Notes: generated by a model from the sequence alone, not told the origin. Shown: positions 25,907 to 34,733, numbered from the stretch's first letter. The stretch: DNA of 64,000 nucleotides from Pseudoalteromonas sp. 0303 (GCF_013349995.1 NZ_JABVXF010000013.1:1-64000), one strand, 5' to 3'. Program-made: numbers and translations.

Positions 25907-26866
25907 ATGGATGACTTTAAGCAAGCCTATTTGTTAGAAAAAGCGGCCAGAGAAGAAGCTGAACAATTGCTCGCAGATAAAAGCCGTATCCTAGTGGCGT
26001 TAAACAGCGAGCTTGAACAAAAAATTGCTGACTTAGAGCATCATCAAGCTATGTTCATCCAAGCTGAAAAAATGGCCACGTTAGGCACACTTTGCGCTGG
26101 GGTTGCCCATGAAATAAATAACCCGCTTGCTTATAGTATCAGTAATGTAGATTGTTTAAAAACCTACTGTAATTACTTTAGCGAGTTACTTGCTGTATGT
26201 GATGAATTTGCCTGTAGTGATACCGATAAAGCTGCGTTTTGTAGGCAGTTAACAGAGCTTAATAAAGTGCACTCGTTTCGCTTTGTGGCTGATGATTTAC
26301 CTGAACTAATAAGCGACACCTCACAAGGCTTACAAAGGATCAGTAAAATTGTGGCTAATTTACTGGATTTTTCGCGGCCTAAAAGTCACGACAAGCAATT
26401 TGCCGATATGACCGAGGCAGTAAAAAGCGCCGTTAAACTACTCGCCAATCAACTTCGTAATTGCCATTTACATACCCAATACAGCCCGATATCACAAAGT
26501 TGGTGTAACTTACCCGCCATAAGCCAAGTAATCGTTAATATCTTAATTAATGCCAAACAAGCTTGTGATAATTTAAGCGCAAAAGCTGAAATATCCCTTG
26601 CTGTGTATGAGCTTGAACAGCATATTTATATTGATGTTGAAGACAATGGCGCCGGTATGTCAGAAGAAACCATTGCGAAAATATACGATCCCTTTTACAC
26701 CACTAAACCCGTTGGTGAAGGCACTGGCATGGGCATGACCATGGTCTATGCCATAGTGCATGAACATCAAGGGTGTATTGATATTCAAAGTACAGAAGGA
26801 ATGGGTACACGTATCAGTTGTGTGTTTCCGGTACAAAGTCAGGTCAGGAAGACTGTAACTAGCTGA
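25907..26866 (+). CDS. Soluble histidine kinase
   Basis: 319 residues with no TM helix. N-terminal coiled coil (1-50), HisKA dimerisation domain with phospho-acceptor H68 in ATLGTLCAGVAHEINNPLAY, and HATPase with N-box ILINAKQACDN, G1 EDNGAGMSEE, F-box DPFYTTKP and G2 GEGTGMGMTMVYAIV, all intact. There is no PAS or other sensor domain, so its input must come from a partner binding the coiled coil. It starts 96 bp from the divergent response regulator at 25811, an arrangement that suggests a cognate two-component pair. Signal unknown. Confidence 0.9.
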   Translation: MDDFKQAYLLEKAAREEAEQLLADKSRILVALNSELEQKIADLEHHQAMFIQAEKMATLGTLCAGVAHEINNPLAYSISNVDCLKTYCNYFSELLAVCDEFACSDTDKAAFCRQLTELNKVHSFRFVADDLPELISDTSQGLQRISKIVANLLDFSRPKSHDKQFADMTEAVKSAVKLLANQLRNCHLHTQYSPISQSWCNLPAISQVIVNILINAKQACDNLSAKAEISLAVYELEQHIYIDVEDNGAGMSEETIAKIYDPFYTTKPVGEGTGMGMTMVYAIVHEHQGCIDIQSTEGMGTRISCVFPVQSQVRKTVTS

Positions 26867-26947
26867 CAGTATTTCAGTTGTTGCAAAAATTTGTGAATTC
26901 GCTAGGGTAGGAATACACCCTTACCAAACAACATGTAAAGGCTCAAT

Positions 26948-27598
26948 ATGCTTAACCAACAAAGTTCGGATGTATTTAAAAATTACCTCGCTAGTCAAAG
27001 CGAAACTAATCAAGTCAGCTTTGATCAAGTGATTGGCTATATGTCTGGTTTGTTAGCCTGCTCAGAGTTTTTTGGTGAGTCAGAGTTAGCAAATTATATT
27101 GCCGATAATGATGAAGCGGTATTCAACACCTTAATGACAGATTCAGAGCCGCGCGATGCAATGATTGAACTGCTCGACAACGTAACCGAAGCACAAGTTG
27201 AACAAAAGAAAACCTTAGCCGAATTATACCCAAATGAAGTTAACAGCGATGAACCAAGCCAAGCACTACAAGACTTTTGTAGCGGGTATATTGCAGCGTA
27301 CATTGTGAACCAAGATATTTGGCACAGCGATTTACAATTTTTACTCAAGGCTGATTCGCAGCAAGAAAACGAAAGCGAAGATGGCCAGTTGTTTATTGAT
27401 AATTTTGAAGCAACACTCGATTTACTTACTACTTTTGCAATGTGGGATCAGGCGCTGGCAAATCATCCTGAACCAGAAAAACTAGGCGAAGGGTTTGTCA
27501 CCTTCTTTATTGCGCTAGACGAGAGCTTATCTGAGATTGCCACTATGGCGTTAATGCTTGAAGATGAAAAACTGGCGATGCTTGAGCAAGATCAGTAA
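26948..27598 (+). CDS. UPF0149 (YecA/YgfB)-like protein
   Basis: 216 residues, acidic and all-helical. The segment FDQVIGYMSGLLACSEF and the later ALQDFCSGYIAAYIVN resemble the G-hfltGllca and F-xGyxxG-like helices of UPF0149 proteins, but the match is weak by eye and the C-terminal SEC-C zinc tail of YecA is absent. No signal peptide or TM. Monocistronic, followed by a long hairpin at 27611. UPF0149 members include a regulator of RNA polymerase function in pseudomonads, which cannot be assumed here. Confidence 0.5.
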   Translation: MLNQQSSDVFKNYLASQSETNQVSFDQVIGYMSGLLACSEFFGESELANYIADNDEAVFNTLMTDSEPRDAMIELLDNVTEAQVEQKKTLAELYPNEVNSDEPSQALQDFCSGYIAAYIVNQDIWHSDLQFLLKADSQQENESEDGQLFIDNFEATLDLLTTFAMWDQALANHPEPEKLGEGFVTFFIALDESLSEIATMALMLEDEKLAMLEQDQ

Positions 27599-27610
27599 AC
27601 ATTTCCCTCC

Positions 27611-27658
27611 TCAGTAGAGATAAGCTGATAGTTGCATTATTTTGCTTATTTCTACTGA
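27611..27658. repeat. 15-bp stem inverted repeat
   Basis: TCAGTAGAGATAAGC (27611-27625) pairs with GCTTATTTCTACTGA (27644-27658) with one G-T pair, loop of 18 bases. It lies 12 bases past the UPF0149-like stop; no T-run follows on the plus strand. A processing or stabilising 3' hairpin is the simplest reading. Confidence 0.5.
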
Positions 27659-27913
27659 AAAGTGAATAATTCCCGCCATTAGAATTCCATTAATAGTACA
27701 AATGGAAATATTTATACCTAAGTCGTACCTGATTTTTCTTTCATTTTGTGGATTTGTTGATAGGATGTTTTGCAAGAGTTAATTCGCAGGCTTGAGTTAG
27801 CTTTCAAAATCGTGATTTCTAAAATCAACAACACGTGCTTAGTGCTTTTCTTAATTTCTCCAAAAGGGGCGTCTTTTTGTTTTAAGGAAAGCCAGAATAT
27901 CAACAGGATACAC

Positions 27914-30457
27914 ATGACAACACATTCTTTAAGTATGCTGGCCGTTGCGGTTAGTGTGGCTGTTTCTGCGACTTCAGTGCAGGCAGCAGAGCAAGCATCT
28001 GCTGTAAAAGCAGATAAAAACATCGAACAAATCTCTGTATTAGGCTCGCGAGTTGCCAATCGTACGGCTACCGAATCAACATCGCCGGTTGATTTGATTG
28101 ATGCTGACGACTTAAACAAAGGTGGTTTCACTGAACTGGGGCAAAGTCTGCAAGCGACGGCTCCTTCATTTAACTTTTCTCGAACGCAAGTGTCAGATGG
28201 CTCTGACTTATTTAGACCTGCAACTCTTCGTGGTTTACAGCCAGACCAAACGTTAGTGCTTATCAATGGTAAACGCCGTCATAACCAATCTATTTTTGGT
28301 TTAAATGGTACTGTAGGTGCCGGTGCTGCGGGCACTGATATGAATGCGATTCCGCTTACTGCGTTAAAAGGCGTTGAAGTACTTCGTGATGGTGCTGCGG
28401 CGCAATATGGCTCAGATGCGATTGCCGGTGTTATCAACTTATCGTTAAACGATTCAACGGGTGTTACAACGGGCTATGTGCAAGCGGGTAGCACGGGGGA
28501 AGGCGATGGTGACACTATTTCAATGGGTTTAAACCGTGGCTTTGATTTAGGTGATGAAGGCGGCTTCATTAACTTTTCTTTAGAATACCGTGATGCTGAT
28601 GGCACCAACCGAGCTGAGCGTGATACTGGAGGCTCAGTTGATGTACCAGCCGGTACGCTGTCTGACGAAGTTCGTTGGGGACAGGGTAATGCTGATAGCG
28701 AATTTACCTCTGTGTTTTATAACATGGCATTACCATTTGGTGAGACCGAGCTTTACTCATTTGGCGGATACTCAAACCGTACTGCGCTAGGTAATGGTTT
28801 TTACCGTAACTTTGACCAAGCAGCGAAGAACGTTGTGCAAGTATATGGCGATGGCTTTTTACCTCGTATCGATAACGAAGCCGAAGATATTTCGTTTTCT
28901 CTTGGTTTGCGCGGAGAGTTAAATCCAGATTGGAGCTATGACATCTCTGCCGTATATGGTGAAAATAGCTATGATTTCACTTCAAAAAATACTCTAAATG
29001 CGTCGTATGCTGCTGAATATGTAGCGAACAACCCAGATGCAAGCGATGCTGATATTGCTGCTAATGCAGGCCCTTCAGGCGGATACTCAGGTGGCTTTAG
29101 ATTTGATCAAACAACCGTTAATGCAGACCTTAATGGTATTGTAGATATTGGTCGCAGCGAGCCATTATACGTATCTGTGGGTGCTGAATACCGTAAAGAA
29201 AATTATGAAATCGTGCCGGGCGAAGAAGCCTCTTATGCGTGTGGTTTAGCTAATTCAGATACCTCATTCCCTGCGGTAAACGACAGCAGCGTATTTGCTG
29301 AGTGTGGTTTCCAAGCTTATAACGGTTTACGCCCTGAAGCGTCAAACAAAGAGAGTCGCCACAGCTATGCATTTTATGTAAATGCCGAAACGCTGATCAC
29401 GGACGCATGGCAAGTAAGCACAGCGCTTCGTTATGAAGACTTTTCTGATGCCGGTGATGACATCATTGGTAAGCTAGCAACTCGCTATGAAATTACCGAT
29501 GACTTTGCCGTGCGTGGTGCGATTTCTTCTGGCTTTAGAGCACCATCACTGCAACAAAGTGCCTATACAGCTTACACCACCAACTTAGGTGCTGGTGGCG
29601 TGTTATTGCAATCATTCACAGCAACAGCCGGCTCTGATTTTCCGTCAGCACTTGGCGTAGATAGCCTTAGCCTTGAAAGCTCAGAAAACTTAAGTGCAGG
29701 TTTTGTTTACAACGTAACCAGCGATTTATCGCTAACCGTTGATTTTTACCATGTTGCTATTAAAGACAGAATTACCCTTGGCAGCTTAATGTCGGCGGAC
29801 GATGTGGCATTTAGTGCCGAGGCTGTGGCTGCGCTTAATGCAACAGGAGCACAGCAAGCTAACTACTTCTCAAACTCAGTTGATTCAACCACCAAAGGGG
29901 TTGATATTATTGCTTCGTACCGTACTGATTTGTACGATGGTAATTTCTCAGCAACCTTTGCAGGTAACATTAACGAGACTGAAATTGATGATGTGAATGC
30001 ACCGGAAGGGATTCCTGAGTCAATTGCCCTTGATGATTTACAACGTAGTTTCTTAACAGACGGTCAACCAGGTGAGCGTGCAACGTTAACATTTGAATAC
30101 GATCGCGGCGATTTCAACAGCATGCTACGCTTTAATTATTATGGTGAAACAGACGTTAAATACTTTGGTAATGACCACATTGGTTTGCCTGATCAATTAT
30201 CACCTACAGGTGAGTTTAAAGACACAAGCACTGTTGAGTCAGCAGTGTTAGTTGATGTTAACCTTGGTTATCAGTTAACTGACGAACTCATGCTATCGGC
30301 GGGTATTGATAATATCTTTGATGTAACCCCAGACGAGCTAGGCGAAGATGAAGCGCTTGATTTTATCACGAATAAAGCATTCAAATACCCTGTTCGTGCA
30401 CTACCTTACGGTTTTGATGGCATGACCTATTATGCAAAATTAAGTTTTAGTTTTTAA
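27914..30457 (+). CDS. TonB-dependent outer-membrane receptor
   Basis: 847 residues from the ATG at 27914 (AGGAT just upstream; the longer frame from 27770 lacks a signal peptide). Signal peptide 1-23 or so (VQA-AEQ), TonB-box-like IEQISVLGSR, plug domain from about 40 to 165 with STSPVDLIDADDLNKGG, QTLVLINGKRRHNQS and EVLRDGAAAQYGSDAIAGVINL, then a 22-strand barrel ending in the outer-membrane signature Phe (LSFSF). It imports a substrate over the outer membrane using TonB energy. The RRHN plug variant occurs in receptors for organic substrates rather than siderophores, but no substrate gene is adjacent. The 300-bp leader shows no gene. A terminator follows. Confidence 0.93.
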   Translation: MTTHSLSMLAVAVSVAVSATSVQAAEQASAVKADKNIEQISVLGSRVANRTATESTSPVDLIDADDLNKGGFTELGQSLQATAPSFNFSRTQVSDGSDLFRPATLRGLQPDQTLVLINGKRRHNQSIFGLNGTVGAGAAGTDMNAIPLTALKGVEVLRDGAAAQYGSDAIAGVINLSLNDSTGVTTGYVQAGSTGEGDGDTISMGLNRGFDLGDEGGFINFSLEYRDADGTNRAERDTGGSVDVPAGTLSDEVRWGQGNADSEFTSVFYNMALPFGETELYSFGGYSNRTALGNGFYRNFDQAAKNVVQVYGDGFLPRIDNEAEDISFSLGLRGELNPDWSYDISAVYGENSYDFTSKNTLNASYAAEYVANNPDASDADIAANAGPSGGYSGGFRFDQTTVNADLNGIVDIGRSEPLYVSVGAEYRKENYEIVPGEEASYACGLANSDTSFPAVNDSSVFAECGFQAYNGLRPEASNKESRHSYAFYVNAETLITDAWQVSTALRYEDFSDAGDDIIGKLATRYEITDDFAVRGAISSGFRAPSLQQSAYTAYTTNLGAGGVLLQSFTATAGSDFPSALGVDSLSLESSENLSAGFVYNVTSDLSLTVDFYHVAIKDRITLGSLMSADDVAFSAEAVAALNATGAQQANYFSNSVDSTTKGVDIIASYRTDLYDGNFSATFAGNINETEIDDVNAPEGIPESIALDDLQRSFLTDGQPGERATLTFEYDRGDFNSMLRFNYYGETDVKYFGNDHIGLPDQLSPTGEFKDTSTVESAVLVDVNLGYQLTDELMLSAGIDNIFDVTPDELGEDEALDFITNKAFKYPVRALPYGFDGMTYYAKLSFSF

Positions 30458-30480
30458 TTCCTAAGTTGATATGAAACTTA

Positions 30481-30507
30481 AATAGCGCCTAACGGCGCTA
30501 TTTTTTT
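30481..30507 (+). terminator. Intrinsic terminator after the TonB-dependent receptor gene
   Basis: AATAGCGCC (30481-30489), loop TAAC, GGCGCTATT (30494-30502), then T-run to 30507. Confidence 0.88.
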
Positions 30508-30513
30508 GCTTAA

Positions 30514-30556
30514 TTGTAGTATCCGACATTTGTCGCTATAATCAATGACAACTGTC
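30514..30556 (+). promoter_or_regulatory. Promoter and twin operator palindromes of the Xre-RES operon
   Basis: TTGTAG (30514-30519), a 17-bp spacer and a perfect TATAAT (30537-30542) form a sigma-70 promoter. Two copies of GACA-N2-TGTC, at 30525-30534 and 30547-30556, flank the -10 box 22 bp apart, about two helical turns, so both lie on one face. This is the expected layout for autorepression by the antitoxin; binding is inferred. Confidence 0.65.
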
Positions 30557-30575
30557 TTGTTTGGCGAGGTGAAAA

Positions 30576-31010
30576 ATGAATGCTGTTGAAACTGATTATT
30601 TAGGTGTGGTGACGGATGGTCGAGTGACTATCAATTCAAATACACTGGATGAAATAAGTGTTGCGACACAAGGCGTGACAGTCAGTGCGATTAAATCACT
30701 CGCTAAAGAGCTTAATTGGGATGCTAATAGCTTAGCAGCTTCAATTGGTACCACCATGCGTACACTCGAAAGATATAGTAAAGACCGAAAGCGGTTGAAT
30801 GCCAAGTTGAGTGAAAATGCGTTAGAGGTGGCACGTATTTCGTCACAAGGGATTGCTTATTTTGGTGATGTTAAACGCTGGAACGAATGGCTGAGCACCC
30901 CTAATATTCAATTTGCTAATCAAGAGCCAAAGTCGGTGATCCACACGATCCGCGGTCGTGAGCTTATAAAACGCGTGATACTAGGGCTTGAGTACGGGTT
31001 CACCGCTTAA
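30576..31010 (+). CDS. Xre/MbcA/ParS-type antitoxin (DUF2384)
   Basis: 144 residues. The N-terminal half carries a helix-turn-helix-like stretch (AIKSLAKELNWDANSLAASIGTTMRTLERYSKD), the C-terminal half the toxin-binding DUF2384 domain (AYFGDVKRWNEWLSTPNIQFANQEPKSVI, then GRELIKRVILGLEYG). It neutralises the downstream RES toxin and likely represses its own promoter through the palindromes at 30525 and 30547. The stop overlaps the toxin start by one base (TAATG at 31008-31012), so the two are coupled. GAGGTG lies 6 bases before the ATG. Confidence 0.9.
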   Translation: MNAVETDYLGVVTDGRVTINSNTLDEISVATQGVTVSAIKSLAKELNWDANSLAASIGTTMRTLERYSKDRKRLNAKLSENALEVARISSQGIAYFGDVKRWNEWLSTPNIQFANQEPKSVIHTIRGRELIKRVILGLEYGFTA

Positions 31011-31483
31011 TGATTTGCTATCGAATAGCACCCAAAATACATAATGATCTAGCTAATGCGTTATCTGGGCTGGGTGGTTTGTATGCACAGGGGCGGTGGC
31101 ATTTTGTTGGTAAACCTATTGTGTATACGGCGAGCTCACGCTCTTTAGCAATGCTTGAGCGATTAGTGAATGACACAACGGATATTTTAAGTACAAACCT
31201 AAGTATTACAACGATTCAAATCCCTGATGATCTTAAGATTATTAGGCTAGTAGCTAGCGAACTCCCAAAAGCATGGGATGACCATCCCTATATTACAGAG
31301 ACTCAAGCGTTTGGTTCTGATTGGCTAGCATCGATGGCTGCAGCCGTACTTCAAGTTCCTTCAAGCTTATGCCCCGATGAATACAATTATTTAATCAACC
31401 CATTGCACACAGACATAAGCAAAATTAAATGCATTGATAGCAAAGACTTTTTCTATCCAAATCGATTGGCTGTAAAGCTTTGA
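31010..31483 (+). CDS. RES-domain toxin
   Basis: 157 residues, full RES domain. The start MICYRIAPKIHNDL, GLGGLYAQGRWHFVGKPIVYTASSRSLAMLERLV (Arg, Tyr and Glu active-site set: R in GRWH, Y in VYTA, E in LERLV) and the later GSDWLASMAAAVLQVPSS with NYLINP match the family, whose characterised members degrade NAD+ and stall growth. Coupled to the upstream DUF2384 antitoxin, forming a type II RES-Xre toxin-antitoxin operon. No inactivating stop. A minisatellite-bearing repeat follows the gene. Confidence 0.92.
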   Translation: MICYRIAPKIHNDLANALSGLGGLYAQGRWHFVGKPIVYTASSRSLAMLERLVNDTTDILSTNLSITTIQIPDDLKIIRLVASELPKAWDDHPYITETQAFGSDWLASMAAAVLQVPSSLCPDEYNYLINPLHTDISKIKCIDSKDFFYPNRLAVKL

Positions 31484-31489
31484 GTTAGT

Positions 31490-31625
31490 TTGTGAGGGGA
31501 AAGTTGCAAGGGGAAAGTTGCAAGGGGAAAGTTAGAGAGTTTCGAGGTGCGAGATACGAGACAAAAGACACTAGATGCGAGTTTGTAGCGATTTTATATC
31601 GCGTTTATTCTCGTAATAGGGTATC
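31490..31625. repeat. Composite intergenic repeat copy C
   Basis: GGGGAAAGTTGCAA 14-bp units start at 31496 and 31510, with a third partial at 31524; then GAGATACGAG-type units and GCGATTTTATATCGC at 31588-31602, the palindrome family in the opposite sense. Confidence 0.65.
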
Positions 31626-31634
31626 CACCTTCAT

Positions 31635-31955
31635 TTAAATACTCCAAAATCTGTCTAGTAGAATGCTTCCAAATAACAAAATCCAACCTGCAACTATAAT
31701 TGTGTAGTAGACAGTTGAATTAATTATTGGCTCTACAGTGAAGTGTGATGAAAATATGTTTTTTAGCGGTTTAAAGAATAGCTTTGGATTCAAACTACAT
31801 GTTAAAAGCAAAAGTGAAATTGCTAAGCAACTAATGAACTCAATCCAGTCTAGAGTTTGTGATTTAAGAAAATATATACCGAGATTTAAATTAAAAATTG
31901 CTGCCAATCCGAACAAAATGGTTAACAGCTTCTCCTTTTTATTAAGCGTTTCCAT
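31635..31955 (-). CDS. Small three-helix membrane protein, unknown function
   Basis: 106 residues with hydrophobic segments at about 12-29, 37-55 and 82-104. An AAGGAG site sits 9 bases before the ATG, which supports real translation. It is AT-rich and flanked by intergenic repeats on both sides, with no co-directional neighbour close enough for an operon. No family recognised. Confidence 0.55.
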   Translation of the reverse strand: METLNKKEKLLTILFGLAAIFNLNLGIYFLKSQTLDWIEFISCLAISLLLLTCSLNPKLFFKPLKNIFSSHFTVEPIINSTVYYTIIVAGWILLFGSILLDRFWSI

Positions 31956-31962
31956 ACTGTAA

Positions 31963-32399
31963 TACTCCTTATTACATTATTTAATACCTTTATATTTCAA
32001 GTAAGTTACAAGAAATGAGTTTGTAGCTGCGATTTAAATCTCGCACCTTATAATTCGTATTTCTCACTAATGTCGCGGCATACAGCTGCTGCTACGTAGG
32101 CGTTAGCTTGTATGGCGCGCGAAACAAGTTTCACGCCTACGTCTAATTGTTTTACATTTGTGTGGTGTTTGAGAGTTCATGGCTGAAGCCAATCCTACAA
32201 ACGACATCAAATTTGTAGCAGCGATTTCATATCGCGTTTTATCTTATTTAATGCGAAGCCTCTTTGAGAGTTTTTGTTTTCTCTGTGTATCGCGAAGCGC
32301 CTCTGTGTTGTCTGTGGTTCAAATTATTTTCACAAAGAGAAGTTAATGAGAAGAAAAAGAGGAAGTGAAAACACCTCCTCCATAATTGTAATATTTTTA
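31963..32399. repeat. Gene-free mosaic of dispersed repeats
   Basis: No supported gene. Contains GCGAT-type palindromes at 32029-32044 and 32221-32235, the GCGCGAAACAAGTTTCACGCCTACG palindrome at 32117-32141, GGCTGAAGCC at 32181-32190, and at 32240-32350 a partial copy of the CACAAAGAG family otherwise arrayed at 4866-5395, here reversed. It separates the small membrane gene from the antiporter gene. Confidence 0.65.
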
Positions 32400-34277
32400 C
32401 TATTTCGAACCATTAACCACTCGCTCGCATATCTCGCGCATTTGTTGCTTTATTTCGGGTTCTTTTTCATCGAATAATTTGGTGATACGTTCGATATAGG
32501 CATGGTTTTCTTCGAATGGCACGCCGATTTCGTAGACATCGGCAGCTTCTCGTAGCATTTCTTTATCAAACTCACTGAAAATATCGACCATCTCTTGGGC
32601 TTTTTCTCGCTCGATACCAAGTGCCTCAAAGGCTGAACGGCCCATGCGCATGGTGCTGTCGTAAGTTTCGCGAATAATATCTCGACATCCGTAAGCCCAT
32701 AAATCGTATACATGATGGCGGTCTACAGCGCGGGCAACCACATGTAAATGCGGATAATTTTGCATCGCATAACGAACTAATTTAGTGATTTGTTCGGCAT
32801 CATCAAGCGCAACAACCAGCAGTTTTGCATCTTCAATGCCTGCAGCACTGAGTAAGTCTGGTCGAGTGGCATCACCAAAAAAGTTACGAATACCAACACG
32901 CTCAAGGGCCTCAAGTTGTTTGTAGTTGTAATCAATCACGGTGGTTTTATAGCCGCCAGCTTGTAAAATACGGTCAACAAGTCCACCCATTCTGCCTGAG
33001 CCTGCGATGAGCACATGGCTATCATCAGGGAACTCTTCTGTTTCTTTTCCTGCTTGCTCACAAATAAAGCGCGGTGCTATCACACGTTGATAGAGAATAA
33101 ATAACCCCGGCGAAAGCAGCATTGATAAGGTCACAACCAGTAATAGCTGGTCGGCAACGGCTGCGGCTAAAACATTATTAGACACACTGTAAGCAAGTAG
33201 TACAAAACCAAACTCACCAGCTTGTGCAAGCCCCAGTGCTAGTAGCCAGAGTGAGGCGCCTCTAAGGCCAAAAATGCGGCCTAAAATTAACAGCACAACT
33301 GTTTTAGTTACGATCAATGCGCCGGTTAATAGCACGATGGTAGCAAGGTTATCTGCTAGTAATTGAAAATTGATACTCGCGCCAACGGTGATAAAGAATA
33401 ATCCTAGTAATAGTCCTTTGAAGGGATCGATATTACTTTCAAGCTCATGTTTATAAGGTGAATTTGCAAGCACAACACCCGCTAAAAAGGTACCAAGCGC
33501 GGGTGATAAGCCAACTAATGACATCATCAAAGCGATACCAATCACGAAGAATAAAGCAGTTGCGGTGAAGAGCTCACGAAGCCGTGCTTGTGCGACAAAT
33601 CTAAAAATGGGGGCGGTTAAGTAGTTACCGCCAAAAACGACGAGCGCAATCATACCTAAAGTAACCAGCGCTGCTTGCCAGCTCTCAAGGTTTGCTACCA
33701 AACTCAAACCACCATGACCTTCTTCGCTTGCATGGGCTGTATCTGCAATGGCGGGTGCTAATTCAGGTAAAGCAAGTAAGGGAATAAACGCAAGCATAGG
33801 AATAACGGCTATGTCTTGAGTGAGTAGTACGCTAAATGAGGCTTGGCCGCCATCTGATTTTAATAGCCCGCGCTCTGAAAGCGTTTGCAGCACAATCGCG
33901 GTCGATGAAAGCGATAATATTAAGCCTATTGTAAGTGCTGTTTGCCAAGCATGACCAAATGCTAAACCAATTCCAGTAAAAGCGGCTGCTGATAAAACCA
34001 CCTGGCCGCCACCTAGGCCAATAAGCTGTTTTCGCATTGACCAAAGCGCTTTGGGTTCAAGCTCTAAACCAACAATAAACAGCATCATTACCACACCAAA
34101 CTCAGCAAAATGCTGGATGGCAATCACATCCACATTTAAAAATGTCAATGTTGGCCCAATAACAATACCTGCGAGTAAGTAGCCAAGCACTGAGCCAAGC
34201 CCAAACTTGCTGGCAATAGGCACGGCAATAATGCCTGCAATAAGGAAAATATAGGCGATTAAGAGAAAGTCAGTCAT
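32400..34277 (-). CDS. CPA2 monovalent cation:proton antiporter, KefB/KefC-like
   Basis: 625 residues. Twelve to thirteen TM helices up to about 395 (GSVLGYLLAGIVIGPTL, then IVGLELEPKALW, LSSTAIVLQTLSERG and ALGLAQAGEFGFVLLAYSVS, the CPA2 marks), followed by a TrkA-N/RCK NAD-binding domain at about 412-530 (HVLIAGSGRMGG, then GDATRPDLLSAAGI). KefB/C proteins exchange K+ for H+ and protect against electrophiles under glutathione control. No KefF/KefG ancillary oxidoreductase gene is adjacent, so glutathione control is not certain and the ion may be K+ or Na+. AGGAT precedes the ATG by 4 bases. Confidence 0.9.
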   Translation of the reverse strand: MTDFLLIAYIFLIAGIIAVPIASKFGLGSVLGYLLAGIVIGPTLTFLNVDVIAIQHFAEFGVVMMLFIVGLELEPKALWSMRKQLIGLGGGQVVLSAAAFTGIGLAFGHAWQTALTIGLILSLSSTAIVLQTLSERGLLKSDGGQASFSVLLTQDIAVIPMLAFIPLLALPELAPAIADTAHASEEGHGGLSLVANLESWQAALVTLGMIALVVFGGNYLTAPIFRFVAQARLRELFTATALFFVIGIALMMSLVGLSPALGTFLAGVVLANSPYKHELESNIDPFKGLLLGLFFITVGASINFQLLADNLATIVLLTGALIVTKTVVLLILGRIFGLRGASLWLLALGLAQAGEFGFVLLAYSVSNNVLAAAVADQLLLVVTLSMLLSPGLFILYQRVIAPRFICEQAGKETEEFPDDSHVLIAGSGRMGGLVDRILQAGGYKTTVIDYNYKQLEALERVGIRNFFGDATRPDLLSAAGIEDAKLLVVALDDAEQITKLVRYAMQNYPHLHVVARAVDRHHVYDLWAYGCRDIIRETYDSTMRMGRSAFEALGIEREKAQEMVDIFSEFDKEMLREAADVYEIGVPFEENHAYIERITKLFDEKEPEIKQQMREICERVVNGSK

Positions 34278-34458
34278 CGTAATCCTGTTTGTTTTTAATT
34301 AACTATGGTTGTTTTCGCTAGTTTTGCCAGCAGTTAGGTAGTGAATGCAATCAAAATACGGATTTAGTCAGTAAAATGACAACAAGGCATGGTGTTTAGT
34401 CAAAGCGAGTAAGACAAAATAAGGGGTAAAAAATCATCGTTTTTTTCTTAAAAATCGC

Positions 34459-34506
34459 TTGCGTAGCGCTTATGTAGGTATATACTCGCAACACGTTTAA
34501 TAGGAG
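34459..34506 (+). promoter_or_regulatory. Candidate promoter and ribosome site of arfA
   Basis: TTGCGT (34459-34464), 16-bp spacer, TATACT (34481-34486), then AGGAG at 34502-34506, 6 bases before the ATG at 34513. Promoter call is by consensus match only. Confidence 0.5.
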
Positions 34507-34512
34507 CAAAAA

Positions 34513-34704
34513 ATGAGCAAAAAGAAACAACGCACACAAGGCCAAGTTGATACTGGTCGCGGTGTCATTAACGATAATGTGTACGCTGCAATGGTTACAT
34601 CTAAGCTGTTCACCGCAAAAGTAGAGAAACCTAAAAAAGGTAAAGGTGCATATCAACGTAAGGCTAAACATGCAGGACGAGAGTCCTATTTAATCGCTGC
34701 TTAA
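34513..34704 (+). CDS. arfA: Alternative ribosome-rescue factor A
   Basis: 63 residues. The centre DNVYAAMVTSKLF and VEKPKKGKGAYQRKAKH aligns by eye with E. coli ArfA (the A..LF.. helix and the KNKKGKGSYMRKGKH basic block). ArfA enters ribosomes stalled on mRNAs lacking a stop and recruits RF2, as backup for tmRNA. In known cases arfA mRNA is itself made stop-less by RNase III cleavage or termination at a hairpin, so the protein accumulates only when tmRNA fails. Here a 12-bp stem spans 34684-34725 and holds the TAA (34702-34704) in its loop, consistent with that logic. The product is shorter than E. coli full-length ArfA, near the size of the active truncated form. Confidence 0.85.
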   Translation: MSKKKQRTQGQVDTGRGVINDNVYAAMVTSKLFTAKVEKPKKGKGAYQRKAKHAGRESYLIAA

Positions 34705-34730
34705 TTAAGTTGTGATCAAATAGGATTTTT
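34684..34730 (+). promoter_or_regulatory. arfA regulatory hairpin enclosing the stop codon
   Basis: TCCTATTTAATC (34684-34695) pairs with GATCAAATAGGA (34714-34725), 11 of 12 positions, loop of 18 bases containing the arfA TAA, followed by TTTTT (34726-34730). Cleavage in the 5' arm would give a non-stop mRNA ending in the SYL codons. It could also be a plain terminator. Confidence 0.6.
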
Positions 34731-34733
34731 GTG

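Noticed and set aside
27718-28266. Long minus-strand frame over the TonB receptor start
   Set aside because: Antisense of the receptor signal and plug region; no family match and no ribosome site, while the sense frame has clear homology.
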